A stretch of 64,000 nt of DNA, from the NCBI RefSeq assembly GCF_003259615.1, contig NZ_QLLR01000027.1, forward strand, positions 1 to 64,000. Direction: 5' to 3'. A program made the translations under genes and the position numbers. This DNA comes from Pedobacter cryoconitis. Lineage in GTDB: Bacteria > Bacteroidota > Bacteroidia > Sphingobacteriales > Sphingobacteriaceae. Below, piece after piece: positions 42,745 through 50,872 of the stretch; positions within the stretch are counted from its first letter, which is position 1, and the number at the start of each line of letters is the position of its first letter. The notes under the pieces are model-generated. The model ran no database searches. It was not told where the DNA came from and worked only from the letters and a program-made list of their open reading frames with translations.

Positions 42745-43617
42745 TTATAAGATTGACTTTTTAATATAATTTGCGCTTTGCTTAATACTCACGTAAGGAT
42801 CAATACTGAAATTCTCCTGCTCCACGATCAGGTGTTTCAATCCTGCAAGTTTAGCTCCTTTATAAATCTCTTTGAAGTCGATTTTTCCAGATCCCACTTC
42901 CGTGTTAATCGTGTTGTCAACTTTGTCCATATCTTTCACATGCCACATTGGGAAACGTCCCGGGTGATCAGTAAATAATTTGACAGGATCATTACCAGAT
43001 CTTACCACCCAGTATAAGTCCATTTCAAACTTAACCGCTTTCGGATCTGTTTCTTTTAACAGGATGTCATAACCAGTTGTTTCCCCGTATTTTACAAATT
43101 CAAAGTTATGGTTATGGTAACCAAGACCTAGTCCACTCGCTTTACAAATCGCTGAAGCTTCATTTAACCTTGCTGCAACTTTTTTCCAGTCATCTTCTGT
43201 TTTGCGTAGATTATCTCCTAAATAAGGAACTACAATATAGCTGCTGCCAATGATATTTGCGGCCTCGATATAGCTTTTAAGCTCATCTGAATTACCAGTG
43301 CCAATGAACTTATCCATTCCATAATGCCCGCTCGGTGCAGTTAACCCATTATTTGATAGTAAAGTTTTAAAAGCTTTAGGATCTAAACCCCAGTACTTAT
43401 CTTTTAAGGAATAGCCAAAAGTTTCCACTTCTTTATAGCCAGCTTTTGCAACTTTGGCAATGGTACCATTTACATCAGTTGGTAATTGTGCTCTTAGTGA
43501 ATATAGCTGTAAACCAACCACTTTAGCCGGGGCAGCAGCAAAAGTTAGTGAAGGCAATACCACGGCACCTGCCGCAGCTAAACCCGCCTGTTTGATGAAA
43601 TTTCTTCTTGAGTTCAT
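42745..43617 (-). CDS. Tat-exported TIM-barrel sugar isomerase/epimerase
   Basis: A 290-residue AP-endonuclease-2-type TIM barrel with a Tat signal (NSRRNFIKQAGLAAAGAVVL). Metal and substrate residues appear in VETFGYSLKDKYW, GLGYHNHNFEFVKYG (His/Glu), KFEMDLYWVVRSGNDPVKLF (Glu/Asp), MWHVKDMD (His) and LIVEQENF (Glu). Proteins of this group act on 3-keto sugars as isomerases, epimerases or lyases in Bacteroidota; which one is not clear here. The ATG at 43617 puts the twin-arginine motif at the start. It is the last gene of the ten-gene operon, 10 bases after its neighbour. Confidence 0.85.
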   Translation of the reverse strand: MNSRRNFIKQAGLAAAGAVVLPSLTFAAAPAKVVGLQLYSLRAQLPTDVNGTIAKVAKAGYKEVETFGYSLKDKYWGLDPKAFKTLLSNNGLTAPSGHYGMDKFIGTGNSDELKSYIEAANIIGSSYIVVPYLGDNLRKTEDDWKKVAARLNEASAICKASGLGLGYHNHNFEFVKYGETTGYDILLKETDPKAVKFEMDLYWVVRSGNDPVKLFTDHPGRFPMWHVKDMDKVDNTINTEVGSGKIDFKEIYKGAKLAGLKHLIVEQENFSIDPYVSIKQSANYIKKSIL

Positions 43618-43627
43618 AATTAAATCT

Positions 43628-44548
43628 TTATAAGTCACAAATTTTAATCGCGTTTCTTAAGGACTGAAGTTTATCTTTCTGTTTAGGAATAAATTCCTGT
43701 GCGATGTATCCTTTAAAACCTGTTGCCAGGATAGCTTTAATGATTGCAGGATAGAAAAGCTCCTGTGTATCATCTATTTCATTTCTACCGGGTACACCAG
43801 CAGTATGGTAATGCGCAATATATGGATGATAAGTCCTGATATTATGAATAACATCACCTTCATCAACCTGCATATGGTAAATATCATATAATAGTTTGAA
43901 GTTTTCCGAACCCAGTCTTTTTGCTAGTTCAGCACCCCATGCAGTATGATCACATTGATAATCTTTATGATCAATTTTACTATTTAATAATTCCATCACC
44001 AGTACCACATTGTGTTGTTCAGCAAGCTTAATCACCTGCTTTAATCCTTCAACACAATTATTCCAGCCTTCTTCATCAGTTTTGCCTCTGCGGCTTCCGC
44101 TAAAACAAATCAGGTTCTTATACCCGGCTTCCGCTACTAAAGGAATCATCTTTGTATAATTCTCTATCAATTTCGGGTGAAAGGTTTTATCATTCCAGCC
44201 ATCGGTCAGGTTAATCTCTGCACCATTACACATCGAGGAATATAACCCGTGTTTCTTCAGCACCGGCCATTCAGCAGGGCCCACAAGGTCTATTGCTTTC
44301 AACCCCATTCCTTTTACAGCAATACAAAACTCGTCCAGTTCTATGTCACTAAAACACCAGCGGCAAACGGAATGTTTCACATTTCCCTTTAAAGGAGCCT
44401 TCCTGTCTGAAAGAGCATCACTTTTTAAAGGAGTATCACTTAATCCGCGTTCCGCAGCATAAGATGGCATCGCAGAAGACAGGCCCAAAATTGCTGAACC
44501 TGTAATCATTGTTTTCAGTGCATTCCTGCGGCTTTGCCCGGTTCCCAT
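43628..44548 (-). CDS. Tat-exported hydroxypyruvate-isomerase-like TIM barrel
   Basis: A 306-residue protein with a twin-arginine signal (SRRNALKTMITGSAILGLSS) and a TIM barrel like Hyi/OtnI. The core shows VLVMELLNSKIDHKDYQCDH (metal Glu), FKLLYDIYHMQVDEGDVIHN (Asp/His), YIAHYHTAGVPGRNEIDD (His) and FKGYIAQEFIPKQKD (Glu). The known enzymes isomerise hydroxypyruvate or related aldo/keto acids, but the exported versions in Bacteroidota are mostly uncharacterised. It starts three bases after the permease stop. Together with the following barrel it probably rearranges the keto sugar in the periplasm. Confidence 0.82.
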   Translation of the reverse strand: MGTGQSRRNALKTMITGSAILGLSSAMPSYAAERGLSDTPLKSDALSDRKAPLKGNVKHSVCRWCFSDIELDEFCIAVKGMGLKAIDLVGPAEWPVLKKHGLYSSMCNGAEINLTDGWNDKTFHPKLIENYTKMIPLVAEAGYKNLICFSGSRRGKTDEEGWNNCVEGLKQVIKLAEQHNVVLVMELLNSKIDHKDYQCDHTAWGAELAKRLGSENFKLLYDIYHMQVDEGDVIHNIRTYHPYIAHYHTAGVPGRNEIDDTQELFYPAIIKAILATGFKGYIAQEFIPKQKDKLQSLRNAIKICDL

Positions 44549-44550
44549 CT

Positions 44551-45801
44551 TTAAACTTCGTTAAATTGGGTGTCCACCGCTCTCTTACGCTTTTCATTGA
44601 AGAAAACAGTGAAAAGTAAGAATACAACCAATGCAATTCCTGCAGGGATGATCCAAACCATTTTCCAGTCTACAGCGCCATCAACTAACTTATAGCTGTC
44701 GGTAATCATACCTGCAACTTTAAAGCCAATCAGCATCCCTACACCGTAAGTAGCCAAAGTAATCAGACCCTGAGCAGCACTTTTATATTTTTCTCCAGCT
44801 CTTGAATTCGTGTAAATCTGTCCTGATACAAAGAAGAAGTCATAACATACACCATGTAAAGCGATACCGATAATCAGCATAAAGCTTAATTCACCAGCAT
44901 TACCATAAGCGAATAAAGCATAACGGACTGCCCATGCAATCATACCGACCAGAATGGTTGTTTTAAAACCAAATCTTTTGAAGAATACCGGGATCATTAA
45001 TAAAAACAGGGCTTCAGAAACTTGTCCGATTGCCATTTTTCCGGTTGGCCCTTCCACACCAATATTAGATAAGAAAAGGTTTGCATTCTGATAATAAAAT
45101 GCCAGCGGAATACAAATCAAGATAGCAGATACGAAGAAGACTGCGAAGTTTTTATCTTTTAATAACTTCAAAGCATCCAGGCCTAAAATATCTGAAATCT
45201 TAATTTTTTCTCCTTTAGCAACTTTTGGTGGTGTTTTTGGCAGTGCAAAACTGAACAAACCTAAAACCAGAGAGGCTATTCCAGCCATTGCGAAAGTATT
45301 TTTTAACAGACCTGATTCCATACCAGCTTTTGAATCCCATAAGAATAAGTAACTGATACATAATCCGGCAACAATCCATCCGATAGTACCCCAGAATCTG
45401 ATGTTTGAAAACTCTTTTTCAGCATCTTTCATCTGATTAAATGATACCGAATTCACTAAAGCCAGGGTAGGCATGAACAGGATCATATAACCTAAAACAT
45501 AAGGATAGAATACATTTACATCCGTTGCTGTATACATCTGGTACATTAATACCGCTCCGATCAGATGCAGGACACCGAGAATTTTCTCTGCATTAAAGAA
45601 TCTGTCGGCAATCAATCCGATAATAAAAGGGGCAATAATCGCTCCCCAGGACTGCGTAGAGAATACAGCGGCTGAGTCCGAACCTGTAGCGTGCAGGTTT
45701 TTTTCTAAGAAAGTACCCAGCGTAACAAACCATGAGCCCCAGATAAAGAACTCCAGGAACATCATCGTTGATAATTTAATACGGGTATTGATATTCATCA
45801 T
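44551..45801 (-). CDS. NupG/XapB-like MFS permease
   Basis: A 416-residue membrane protein with about 12 helices of the nucleoside:H+ symporter type. The N-terminus is LSTMMFLEFFIWGSWFVTLG, helix 2-3 has GLIADRFFNAEKILGVLHLI, and FSNIRFWGTIGWIVAGLCIS is the family signature. Helix 10 has YDFFFVSGQIYTNSRAGEKY. In Bacteroidota such permeases often sit in sugar operons and probably import sugars or sugar derivatives, not nucleosides. Here it would carry the products of periplasmic glycoside oxidation or cleavage into the cytoplasm; this is inferred from context. Confidence 0.85.
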   Translation of the reverse strand: MMNINTRIKLSTMMFLEFFIWGSWFVTLGTFLEKNLHATGSDSAAVFSTQSWGAIIAPFIIGLIADRFFNAEKILGVLHLIGAVLMYQMYTATDVNVFYPYVLGYMILFMPTLALVNSVSFNQMKDAEKEFSNIRFWGTIGWIVAGLCISYLFLWDSKAGMESGLLKNTFAMAGIASLVLGLFSFALPKTPPKVAKGEKIKISDILGLDALKLLKDKNFAVFFVSAILICIPLAFYYQNANLFLSNIGVEGPTGKMAIGQVSEALFLLMIPVFFKRFGFKTTILVGMIAWAVRYALFAYGNAGELSFMLIIGIALHGVCYDFFFVSGQIYTNSRAGEKYKSAAQGLITLATYGVGMLIGFKVAGMITDSYKLVDGAVDWKMVWIIPAGIALVVFLLFTVFFNEKRKRAVDTQFNEV

Positions 45802-45842
45802 ATAGTTTAAAGATTTTTAAGGTGTATCAGAATTTAACAAGC

Positions 45843-46535
45843 TTACAGTTCTTTGATCATAATATTACGGAACCAAACTTCGTCTCCGTGATCCTGTAAT
45901 GCAATCTTTCCTTTTGTAAAAGTTCCAAAACCTTCCCATTTAGCAAACTTGCTTCCTGCGATCAGTGCTTTCCAGTTCTCATCAAACTGAGTAGTTGAAA
46001 CTGTTTTTACGCCATTCAGGATAAATTCTAATTTACCTTTATTACTGATAATTTCGGCAGTATTCCATTGTCCAACTGGTTTAACAGGCTCAGAGCTGCT
46101 TTTTACCAGGTCGTACAAATCACCTGCACGATGTTTAATAATTTTTCCATCAGGGTGTCCATCATTGTCAATTACTTGCATTTCAGGGCCTGTACTGTAA
46201 GTTTGGTTATATTTTTCTGGATTCTCATTGATGTGGAAAAGAACACCGCTATTAGATTTAGGAGCTACTTTCCAGTCAATTTTTAAATGGAAGTTTGCAT
46301 ATTCTTTATCCGTTACCAGGTCACCATCATCTTTTTGTTTAGACTTAGGATCAAGATGTATCGCCCCATTTTCAACTTTCCATCCTTTTCCGACAGAAGT
46401 TTTTCCATAGCTATGCCATCCTTTTGTTGTTTTTCCATCAAATAGAGAAGTAAACCCTTTTTTTGAACTCTGTGCTTGTGCATTAAAGCCAATCATTGTA
46501 AATACCAGTATCGCTGAAATCGCGTAAGTCTTCAT
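45843..46535 (-). CDS. DUF1080 protein (3-keto-disaccharide hydrolase domain)
   Basis: A 230-residue exported protein with signal peptide (MKTYAISAILVFTMIGFNAQ). It is a concanavalin-like jelly roll of the DUF1080 family: FTSLFDGKTTKGWHSYG, ENGAIHLDPKS, LVTDKEYANFHLKIDWKVAP, SGVLFHINENPEKYNQTYST, GPEMQVIDNDGHPDG and ALQDHGDEVWFRNIMIKEL. The family is linked to hydrolysis of 3-keto-glycosides. The flanking oxidoreductases and dehydrogenase fit that role. The ATG at 46535 is used so that the signal peptide is N-terminal; a longer frame overlaps the neighbour gene. Confidence 0.9.
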   Translation of the reverse strand: MKTYAISAILVFTMIGFNAQAQSSKKGFTSLFDGKTTKGWHSYGKTSVGKGWKVENGAIHLDPKSKQKDDGDLVTDKEYANFHLKIDWKVAPKSNSGVLFHINENPEKYNQTYSTGPEMQVIDNDGHPDGKIIKHRAGDLYDLVKSSSEPVKPVGQWNTAEIISNKGKLEFILNGVKTVSTTQFDENWKALIAGSKFAKWEGFGTFTKGKIALQDHGDEVWFRNIMIKEL

Positions 46536-46557
46536 ATAAGTTTTTTTTAAGATAAAA

Positions 46558-48015
46558 TTAAGCACCCAGTGTCCATCCTTTGCGGTATTCGCGTTTGACA
46601 TACTGGTTTACATCATCAAAATTGGTAACTTTCATATTGTTATTATCCCATAACAGTTTGATGTTTCTGCCAGGATAAGAGATTTTTCCATTCGCATCTT
46701 TGCGTTGTACATCATTGGCTCTGATAGCAAGGTTAGCCATTAATAAAGCTTCAGTAAGCGGACCTGCAATTTCGAACGGAGAACTCAGTTCTTTTTTGCC
46801 ATGACCAGCAATACAAGCCTCAACCCATTGTGCATAATGACCTTCTGCACCATTCGGTACACGGGCAAATTTCTCAGGAACTTTAATGTCTTTATTACGG
46901 CTCAATGGTAAAAGACGAGGATTAGCACTATAGGTTTCACTCATCATCTTTCCTTTTGTTCCGATAAATAACGTTCCGTTACCACCATCACCAAATACTT
47001 CATTTGCTTCCAGTTCTTCCGGACGTGTTGGTTGTATACCACCATCCATCCAGTGTACGGTAACATCACCCTGAGTCTTGGCAGTTTTAGGGAATTTTAA
47101 AGTTACATGACTTGAAGGAGGGCAGCTATCCGGGAAATAACCACGTTTAAATTCATCTACATAAACAGAACCAACACTGGCTTCTACCTCAGATGCGTAT
47201 TTTAAACCCAGCATACTAAAAGGAGCTTCCAGTAAATGGCAACCCATATCTCCTAATGCGCCTGTTCCATAATCCCACCAGCCTCTCCAGTTAAAAGGAA
47301 CAAGCTTTTCTACGTAGTCTTTGTAAGGAGCACTATTCAGCCATAAATCCCAATCCAGGTTTTTAGGAATATCTGCTTTGTTTGCAGACCATGGAATACC
47401 CTGTGGCCATACCGGACGATCGGTCCAGGCATAAACAGTATGTACATCGCCAATAAGACCTGCATCATACCATTCTTTCATTTGACGGGGGCCATCATTT
47501 GACGCACCCTGATTACCCATTTGAGTAACCACTTTATATTTTTTTGCCGCTTCAGTTAACTTTCGGGCTTCATAAATATCATGAGTCAGTGGTTTTTGAA
47601 CATAAACATGTTTACCCAGCTGCATGGCAGCAAGAGCAATCATGGCATGACTATGATCTGGTGTGGAAACACTGACCGCATCAAAGTTTTTATGCTCTTT
47701 GTCCAGCAACTCGCGCCAATCTTTGTAAAACTTAGCTTTAGGAAAGTTCTTAACCGATCCTGCAGCTCTGTTTGTATCTACATCACATAGAAATCCGATA
47801 TCTGCTTTTCCACTTTTAGCGAAGTTTGCAATATCTGAACCACCTTTTCCACCAGCACCAACCCCCGCTACTATTAATCTGTCACTCGGTGCTATAAATC
47901 CATTACCGCCCAGTACATGACGGGGAACAATCATAAATGAAGCTGCGGCTATTGCTGTTGTTTTAAGAAACGAACGCCTGTTAGACGCGTCTATCTCTTC
48001 GTTGGTTTTTTTCAT
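46558..48015 (-). CDS. Tat-exported Gfo/Idh/MocA-family oxidoreductase
   Basis: A 485-residue oxidoreductase with a twin-arginine signal (SNRRSFLKTTAIAAASFMIV). The Rossmann part has LIVAGVGAGGKGGSDIANFA and FLCDVDTNRA. The catalytic Lys is in GKHVYVQKPLTHDIYEARKL, which reads QKP where cytoplasmic members have EKP. The substrate domain has NWRGWWDYGTGALGDMGCHL. Exported members such as glucose-fructose oxidoreductase hold NAD(P) tightly and cycle it between two sugars. Here interconversion of hydroxyl and keto groups on a glycoside is likely. Its upstream spacer contains the hairpin at 48044-48096. Confidence 0.88.
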   Translation of the reverse strand: MKKTNEEIDASNRRSFLKTTAIAAASFMIVPRHVLGGNGFIAPSDRLIVAGVGAGGKGGSDIANFAKSGKADIGFLCDVDTNRAAGSVKNFPKAKFYKDWRELLDKEHKNFDAVSVSTPDHSHAMIALAAMQLGKHVYVQKPLTHDIYEARKLTEAAKKYKVVTQMGNQGASNDGPRQMKEWYDAGLIGDVHTVYAWTDRPVWPQGIPWSANKADIPKNLDWDLWLNSAPYKDYVEKLVPFNWRGWWDYGTGALGDMGCHLLEAPFSMLGLKYASEVEASVGSVYVDEFKRGYFPDSCPPSSHVTLKFPKTAKTQGDVTVHWMDGGIQPTRPEELEANEVFGDGGNGTLFIGTKGKMMSETYSANPRLLPLSRNKDIKVPEKFARVPNGAEGHYAQWVEACIAGHGKKELSSPFEIAGPLTEALLMANLAIRANDVQRKDANGKISYPGRNIKLLWDNNNMKVTNFDDVNQYVKREYRKGWTLGA

Positions 48016-48043
48016 CAGATTATATTGGTTTTAGGTTATGAAG

Positions 48044-48096
48044 CCTGCATGAGTTTTGTCAGTTAAACTCTGAGTGTAAACTCATGCAGGTTCCAT
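48044..48096 (-). repeat. Intercistronic hairpin, dispersed family member
   Basis: CCTGCATGAGTTT (48044-48056) pairs perfectly with AAACTCATGCAGG (48078-48090), followed by TTCCAT. It lies between the cytochrome and Gfo/Idh genes. The 15-mer at 48082-48096 is identical to 22134-22148, and a degenerate copy occupies the next spacer (48569-48628). No T-run, so not a normal terminator; it may tune mRNA processing within the operon. Confidence 0.55.
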
Positions 48097-48144
48097 GCTT
48101 AATACTATTTGGTTAGATAGGGATATGCAGGTGTTCCGGAAAAC

Positions 48145-48543
48145 TTATTTTTTCAGTGACAAAATCCAGGTCACCATTTGTTTAGCGTCTTCTTTGCTTA
48201 AGTTAGGGTGAGGTGTCATTGGCAGATCGCCCCATGTTCCTTTACTTCCGGCAATAACGACATCAGCTAATTTGTTGATGTTTTCTTCGCTTGAAGGGTA
48301 TTTGTCTGCAATATCTACATATGCAGGTCCGATTACCTTTTGAGTTTTGTTATGGCAGCCGATACAATCTGCTGTAGCTATTAGTTTTTCACCAGGCAAC
48401 ATTTCTGTTGGTGTTTGCGCTTTTACCGTAGTTTCAGTATCTGTTGAAGCTGCTGAAGTTGATCCTTCAGTAGTAGATCCCGGGTTTCCGCAAGAAGCTA
48501 TTGCTAAACTAATACATCCCAAAATTAACAGTGTCTTTTTCAT
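48145..48543 (-). CDS. c-type cytochrome lipoprotein
   Basis: A 132-residue lipoprotein (KTLLILGCISLAIASCGNPG) with a Ser/Thr-rich linker to about residue 45 and one class I cytochrome c domain. The haem site is ADCIGCHNKTQKVIGPAY (CxxCH), and the likely axial Met is in WGDLPMTPHPNLSKED. It is anchored to a membrane facing the periplasm. Placed in the operon with a GMC dehydrogenase and its small subunit, it is the probable electron acceptor of glycoside oxidation, passing electrons to the respiratory chain. Confidence 0.9.
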   Translation of the reverse strand: MKKTLLILGCISLAIASCGNPGSTTEGSTSAASTDTETTVKAQTPTEMLPGEKLIATADCIGCHNKTQKVIGPAYVDIADKYPSSEENINKLADVVIAGSKGTWGDLPMTPHPNLSKEDAKQMVTWILSLKK

Positions 48544-48568
48544 AATGTTCTTATTGTTCTTTAATGGT

Positions 48569-48628
48569 TATGAAGCTTTCATGAGCTTTTTATCCTGATT
48601 ATAAAAGGTAAGCTCATTCAGGTTTCAT
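48569..48628 (-). repeat. Degenerate copy of the intercistronic hairpin
   Basis: TTATGAAGCTTTCATGAGCT on the left (48569-48588) resembles TTATGAAGCCTGCATGAG in the next spacer (48037-48053). AAGCTCATTCAGGTTTCAT on the right resembles AAACTCATGCAGGTTCCAT. Both arms still pair in part. Its position between the TIM barrel and cytochrome genes mirrors that of the other copy. Confidence 0.45.
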
Positions 48629-48652
48629 TGTGTGTGTTTTTGTATTTACTAT

Positions 48653-49708
48653 TTATTTTATACCTAATATTTGTTTGTTGAATTCTGAATCTGCACCTGT
48701 CGCAGCGAAATCATCAAATGCTCTGGTTGTTACCGGAATGATGTGGTTTTTGATAAACTCAACACCTTCTCTTGCACCAGTCTCAGAGTCTTTAATACAG
48801 CATTCCCACTCCATAACTGCCCAGCCTTTAAAGTCATACTGAGCAAGTTTACTGAATATCGTTTTGAAATCTACCTGTCCGTCTCCCGGAGAACGGTAAC
48901 GGCCTGCACGATTTGCCCAGCTTTGGTAACCGCCAAAAGTCCCTTGTCTGCCAGTTGGGTTAAATTCTGCATCCTTCACATGGAAAGCTTTAATCCGCTC
49001 ATGATAAAGATCAATATACTGGATGTAATCCAGCTGTTGTAATACAAAGTGTGACGGATCATATAATAAACATGCTCTTGGATGGAAATTTACCTGCTCC
49101 AAAAACATTTCATAAGTTGCCCCGTCAAATAAATCTTCACCAGGGTGGATCTCATAACAAACATCTACACCACAAGTATCAAATTCATTTAATATCGGTA
49201 ACCAGCGGCGGGCAAGTTCTTTAAAACCTTCCTCTACTAACCCTTCCGGTCTTTGTGGCCAGGGGTGGAACATATGCCATAAAAGTGAACCACTAAAAGT
49301 AGCATGCGCATCCAAACCAAGATTCTGAGAAGCCTTGGCAGCATACTTTAATTGCTGTACTGCCCACTCCGTTCTGGCCGCAGGATTATTCTGGTACGCA
49401 GCAGGTGCGAAACCGTCAAATACCTTGTCATAAGCAGGGTTAACTGCTACTAACTGACCCTGAATATGCGTAGAAAGTTCTGTAATTTCCAGGTCATATG
49501 AATTGATTTTTCCTTTCAGTTCATCCGCATAGGTTTTACTTTCTGCTGCTTTCTGCAAGTCAATAAATCTGTTATCCAAGGTTGGCATTTGTATACCTTT
49601 GAACCCTAAATCTGCCGCCCATTGACAAATCCCGTCAAGGGAATTGAACGGGGCCTGTTCTCCAATAAACTGGGCTAAAAAAACTGCTGGTCCTTTGATT
49701 GTTGTCAT
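48653..49708 (-). CDS. Cytoplasmic TIM-barrel sugar phosphate isomerase/epimerase
   Basis: A 351-residue barrel without a signal peptide. Metal-site and substrate blocks are GFKGIQMPTLDNRFIDLQKA, DVCYEIHPGEDLFDGATYEM (Glu, His), CLLYDPSHFVLQQLDYIQY (Asp, His), KAFHVKDAEFNPTGRQG (His) and WAVMEWECCIKDSETGAREG (Glu). The protein is larger than most family members by about 60 residues. It is placed directly downstream of a cytoplasmic Gfo/Idh enzyme (6-base gap), so both may work on the imported 3-keto sugar. The exact reaction is unknown. Confidence 0.85.
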   Translation of the reverse strand: MTTIKGPAVFLAQFIGEQAPFNSLDGICQWAADLGFKGIQMPTLDNRFIDLQKAAESKTYADELKGKINSYDLEITELSTHIQGQLVAVNPAYDKVFDGFAPAAYQNNPAARTEWAVQQLKYAAKASQNLGLDAHATFSGSLLWHMFHPWPQRPEGLVEEGFKELARRWLPILNEFDTCGVDVCYEIHPGEDLFDGATYEMFLEQVNFHPRACLLYDPSHFVLQQLDYIQYIDLYHERIKAFHVKDAEFNPTGRQGTFGGYQSWANRAGRYRSPGDGQVDFKTIFSKLAQYDFKGWAVMEWECCIKDSETGAREGVEFIKNHIIPVTTRAFDDFAATGADSEFNKQILGIK

Positions 49709-49714
49709 CGTTTC

Positions 49715-50872
49715 TTATATTTTAAAATCAAACCATTTCTGGTCTGACAGCCCTGAGGCTACTACATTTTCTATAAAAGCCATTCCACGTACACCTTCCT
49801 CTACACCAGGGAAATCTAACATTTCCGGAGTAGGGGTTTTACCTTCTTCCTTTGCTTTTAAAGTTAACGCGAAATTCCGGTAAATGTTAGCAAAAGCTTC
49901 CAGATAACCTTCCGGATGTCCCGCAGGTGTTCTTGCATTAAATTGTGCCGCCGGGGTTAAATAACCTTGTCCCGCACGAAACAGTTGAGTAGGTGCATCC
50001 AGCCATTTTACTTTCAGCGTATTCGGTTCTTCCTGGTGCCATTCCAGGCTGCCTTTTTCTCCGTAAACTTTGATTTTAAGTGCATTTTCTTCACCCGCAG
50101 CAATCTGTGAGGCAACTAAAACGCCATTCGCTCCATTGTTGAACTTCAGCAATACGTTCCCATCGTCATCAAGCGCGCGGCCATCTACCATAATATTCAG
50201 GTCCGCGCAGATTTTTGTAATCTCCAGGCCTGAAATATATTCAGCAAGTTGTGCAGCATGTGTTCCAATGTCTCCCATACAGCCGCTGATCCCACTTTTC
50301 GAAGGATCGGTTCTCCACGCAGACTGTTTATTACCATCACGTTCAGAAGGTAAACTTAACCAGCCCTGAGGATACTCTACCAGGATTTTTCTGATCTTTC
50401 CGAAAGCATTATCCTTTACCATCTGACGCGCCTGCTTAACCATCGGATAACCAGAATAGGTATAGGTAAGACATAAAGTCAAACCTGTTTCCAGTACTTT
50501 GTCCCTGAGTTGTTTAGCTTCTGCTAATGTCAGGCTGATCGGCTTGTCAATGACCACGTGGAAACCATGTTCCAATGCCAGCATTGCGGGTGCGAAATGT
50601 GCGAAATTAGGGGTAACAATAGTCACAAAATGCATTCTTGTATTTTCAGGCAGGAGACTCTCTTTTTCGATCATCTCCTGGTAAGTCCCGTAATTTCTGT
50701 CTGCTGCCAGGAACAATAATTCACCCGATTCCTTAGCGGTTTCAGGATTGGAACTTAAAGCTCCGCAAACCAGTTCAATCTGACCATCTATATTGGCTGC
50801 AATACGGTGGACGGCGCCTATAAAAGCATTTTTACCGCCACCGATCATCCCCATTCTAATTTTACTATTCAT
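49715..50872 (-). CDS. Cytoplasmic Gfo/Idh/MocA-family oxidoreductase
   Basis: A 385-residue NAD(P)-dependent enzyme without signal peptide. The Rossmann motif is RMGMIGGGKNAFIGAVHRIA, the catalytic Lys lies in GFHVVIDKPISLTLAEAKQL, and the substrate domain has SGISGCMGDIGTHAAQLAEY with the usual catalytic Asp and His. Such enzymes reduce 3-keto sugars to sugars or oxidise inositols and sugars. In this operon reduction of imported 3-keto-glucose or its isomer is the most likely job. The start codon overlaps the stop of the GMC dehydrogenase (TAATG). Confidence 0.87.
   Translation of the reverse strand: MNSKIRMGMIGGGKNAFIGAVHRIAANIDGQIELVCGALSSNPETAKESGELLFLAADRNYGTYQEMIEKESLLPENTRMHFVTIVTPNFAHFAPAMLALEHGFHVVIDKPISLTLAEAKQLRDKVLETGLTLCLTYTYSGYPMVKQARQMVKDNAFGKIRKILVEYPQGWLSLPSERDGNKQSAWRTDPSKSGISGCMGDIGTHAAQLAEYISGLEITKICADLNIMVDGRALDDDGNVLLKFNNGANGVLVASQIAAGEENALKIKVYGEKGSLEWHQEEPNTLKVKWLDAPTQLFRAGQGYLTPAAQFNARTPAGHPEGYLEAFANIYRNFALTLKAKEEGKTPTPEMLDFPGVEEGVRGMAFIENVVASGLSDQKWFDFKI

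Noticed and set aside
48044..48096. Rho-independent terminator between cytochrome and Gfo/Idh genes
   Set aside because: The hairpin lacks a T-run on the transcribed strand and is inside an evident operon.
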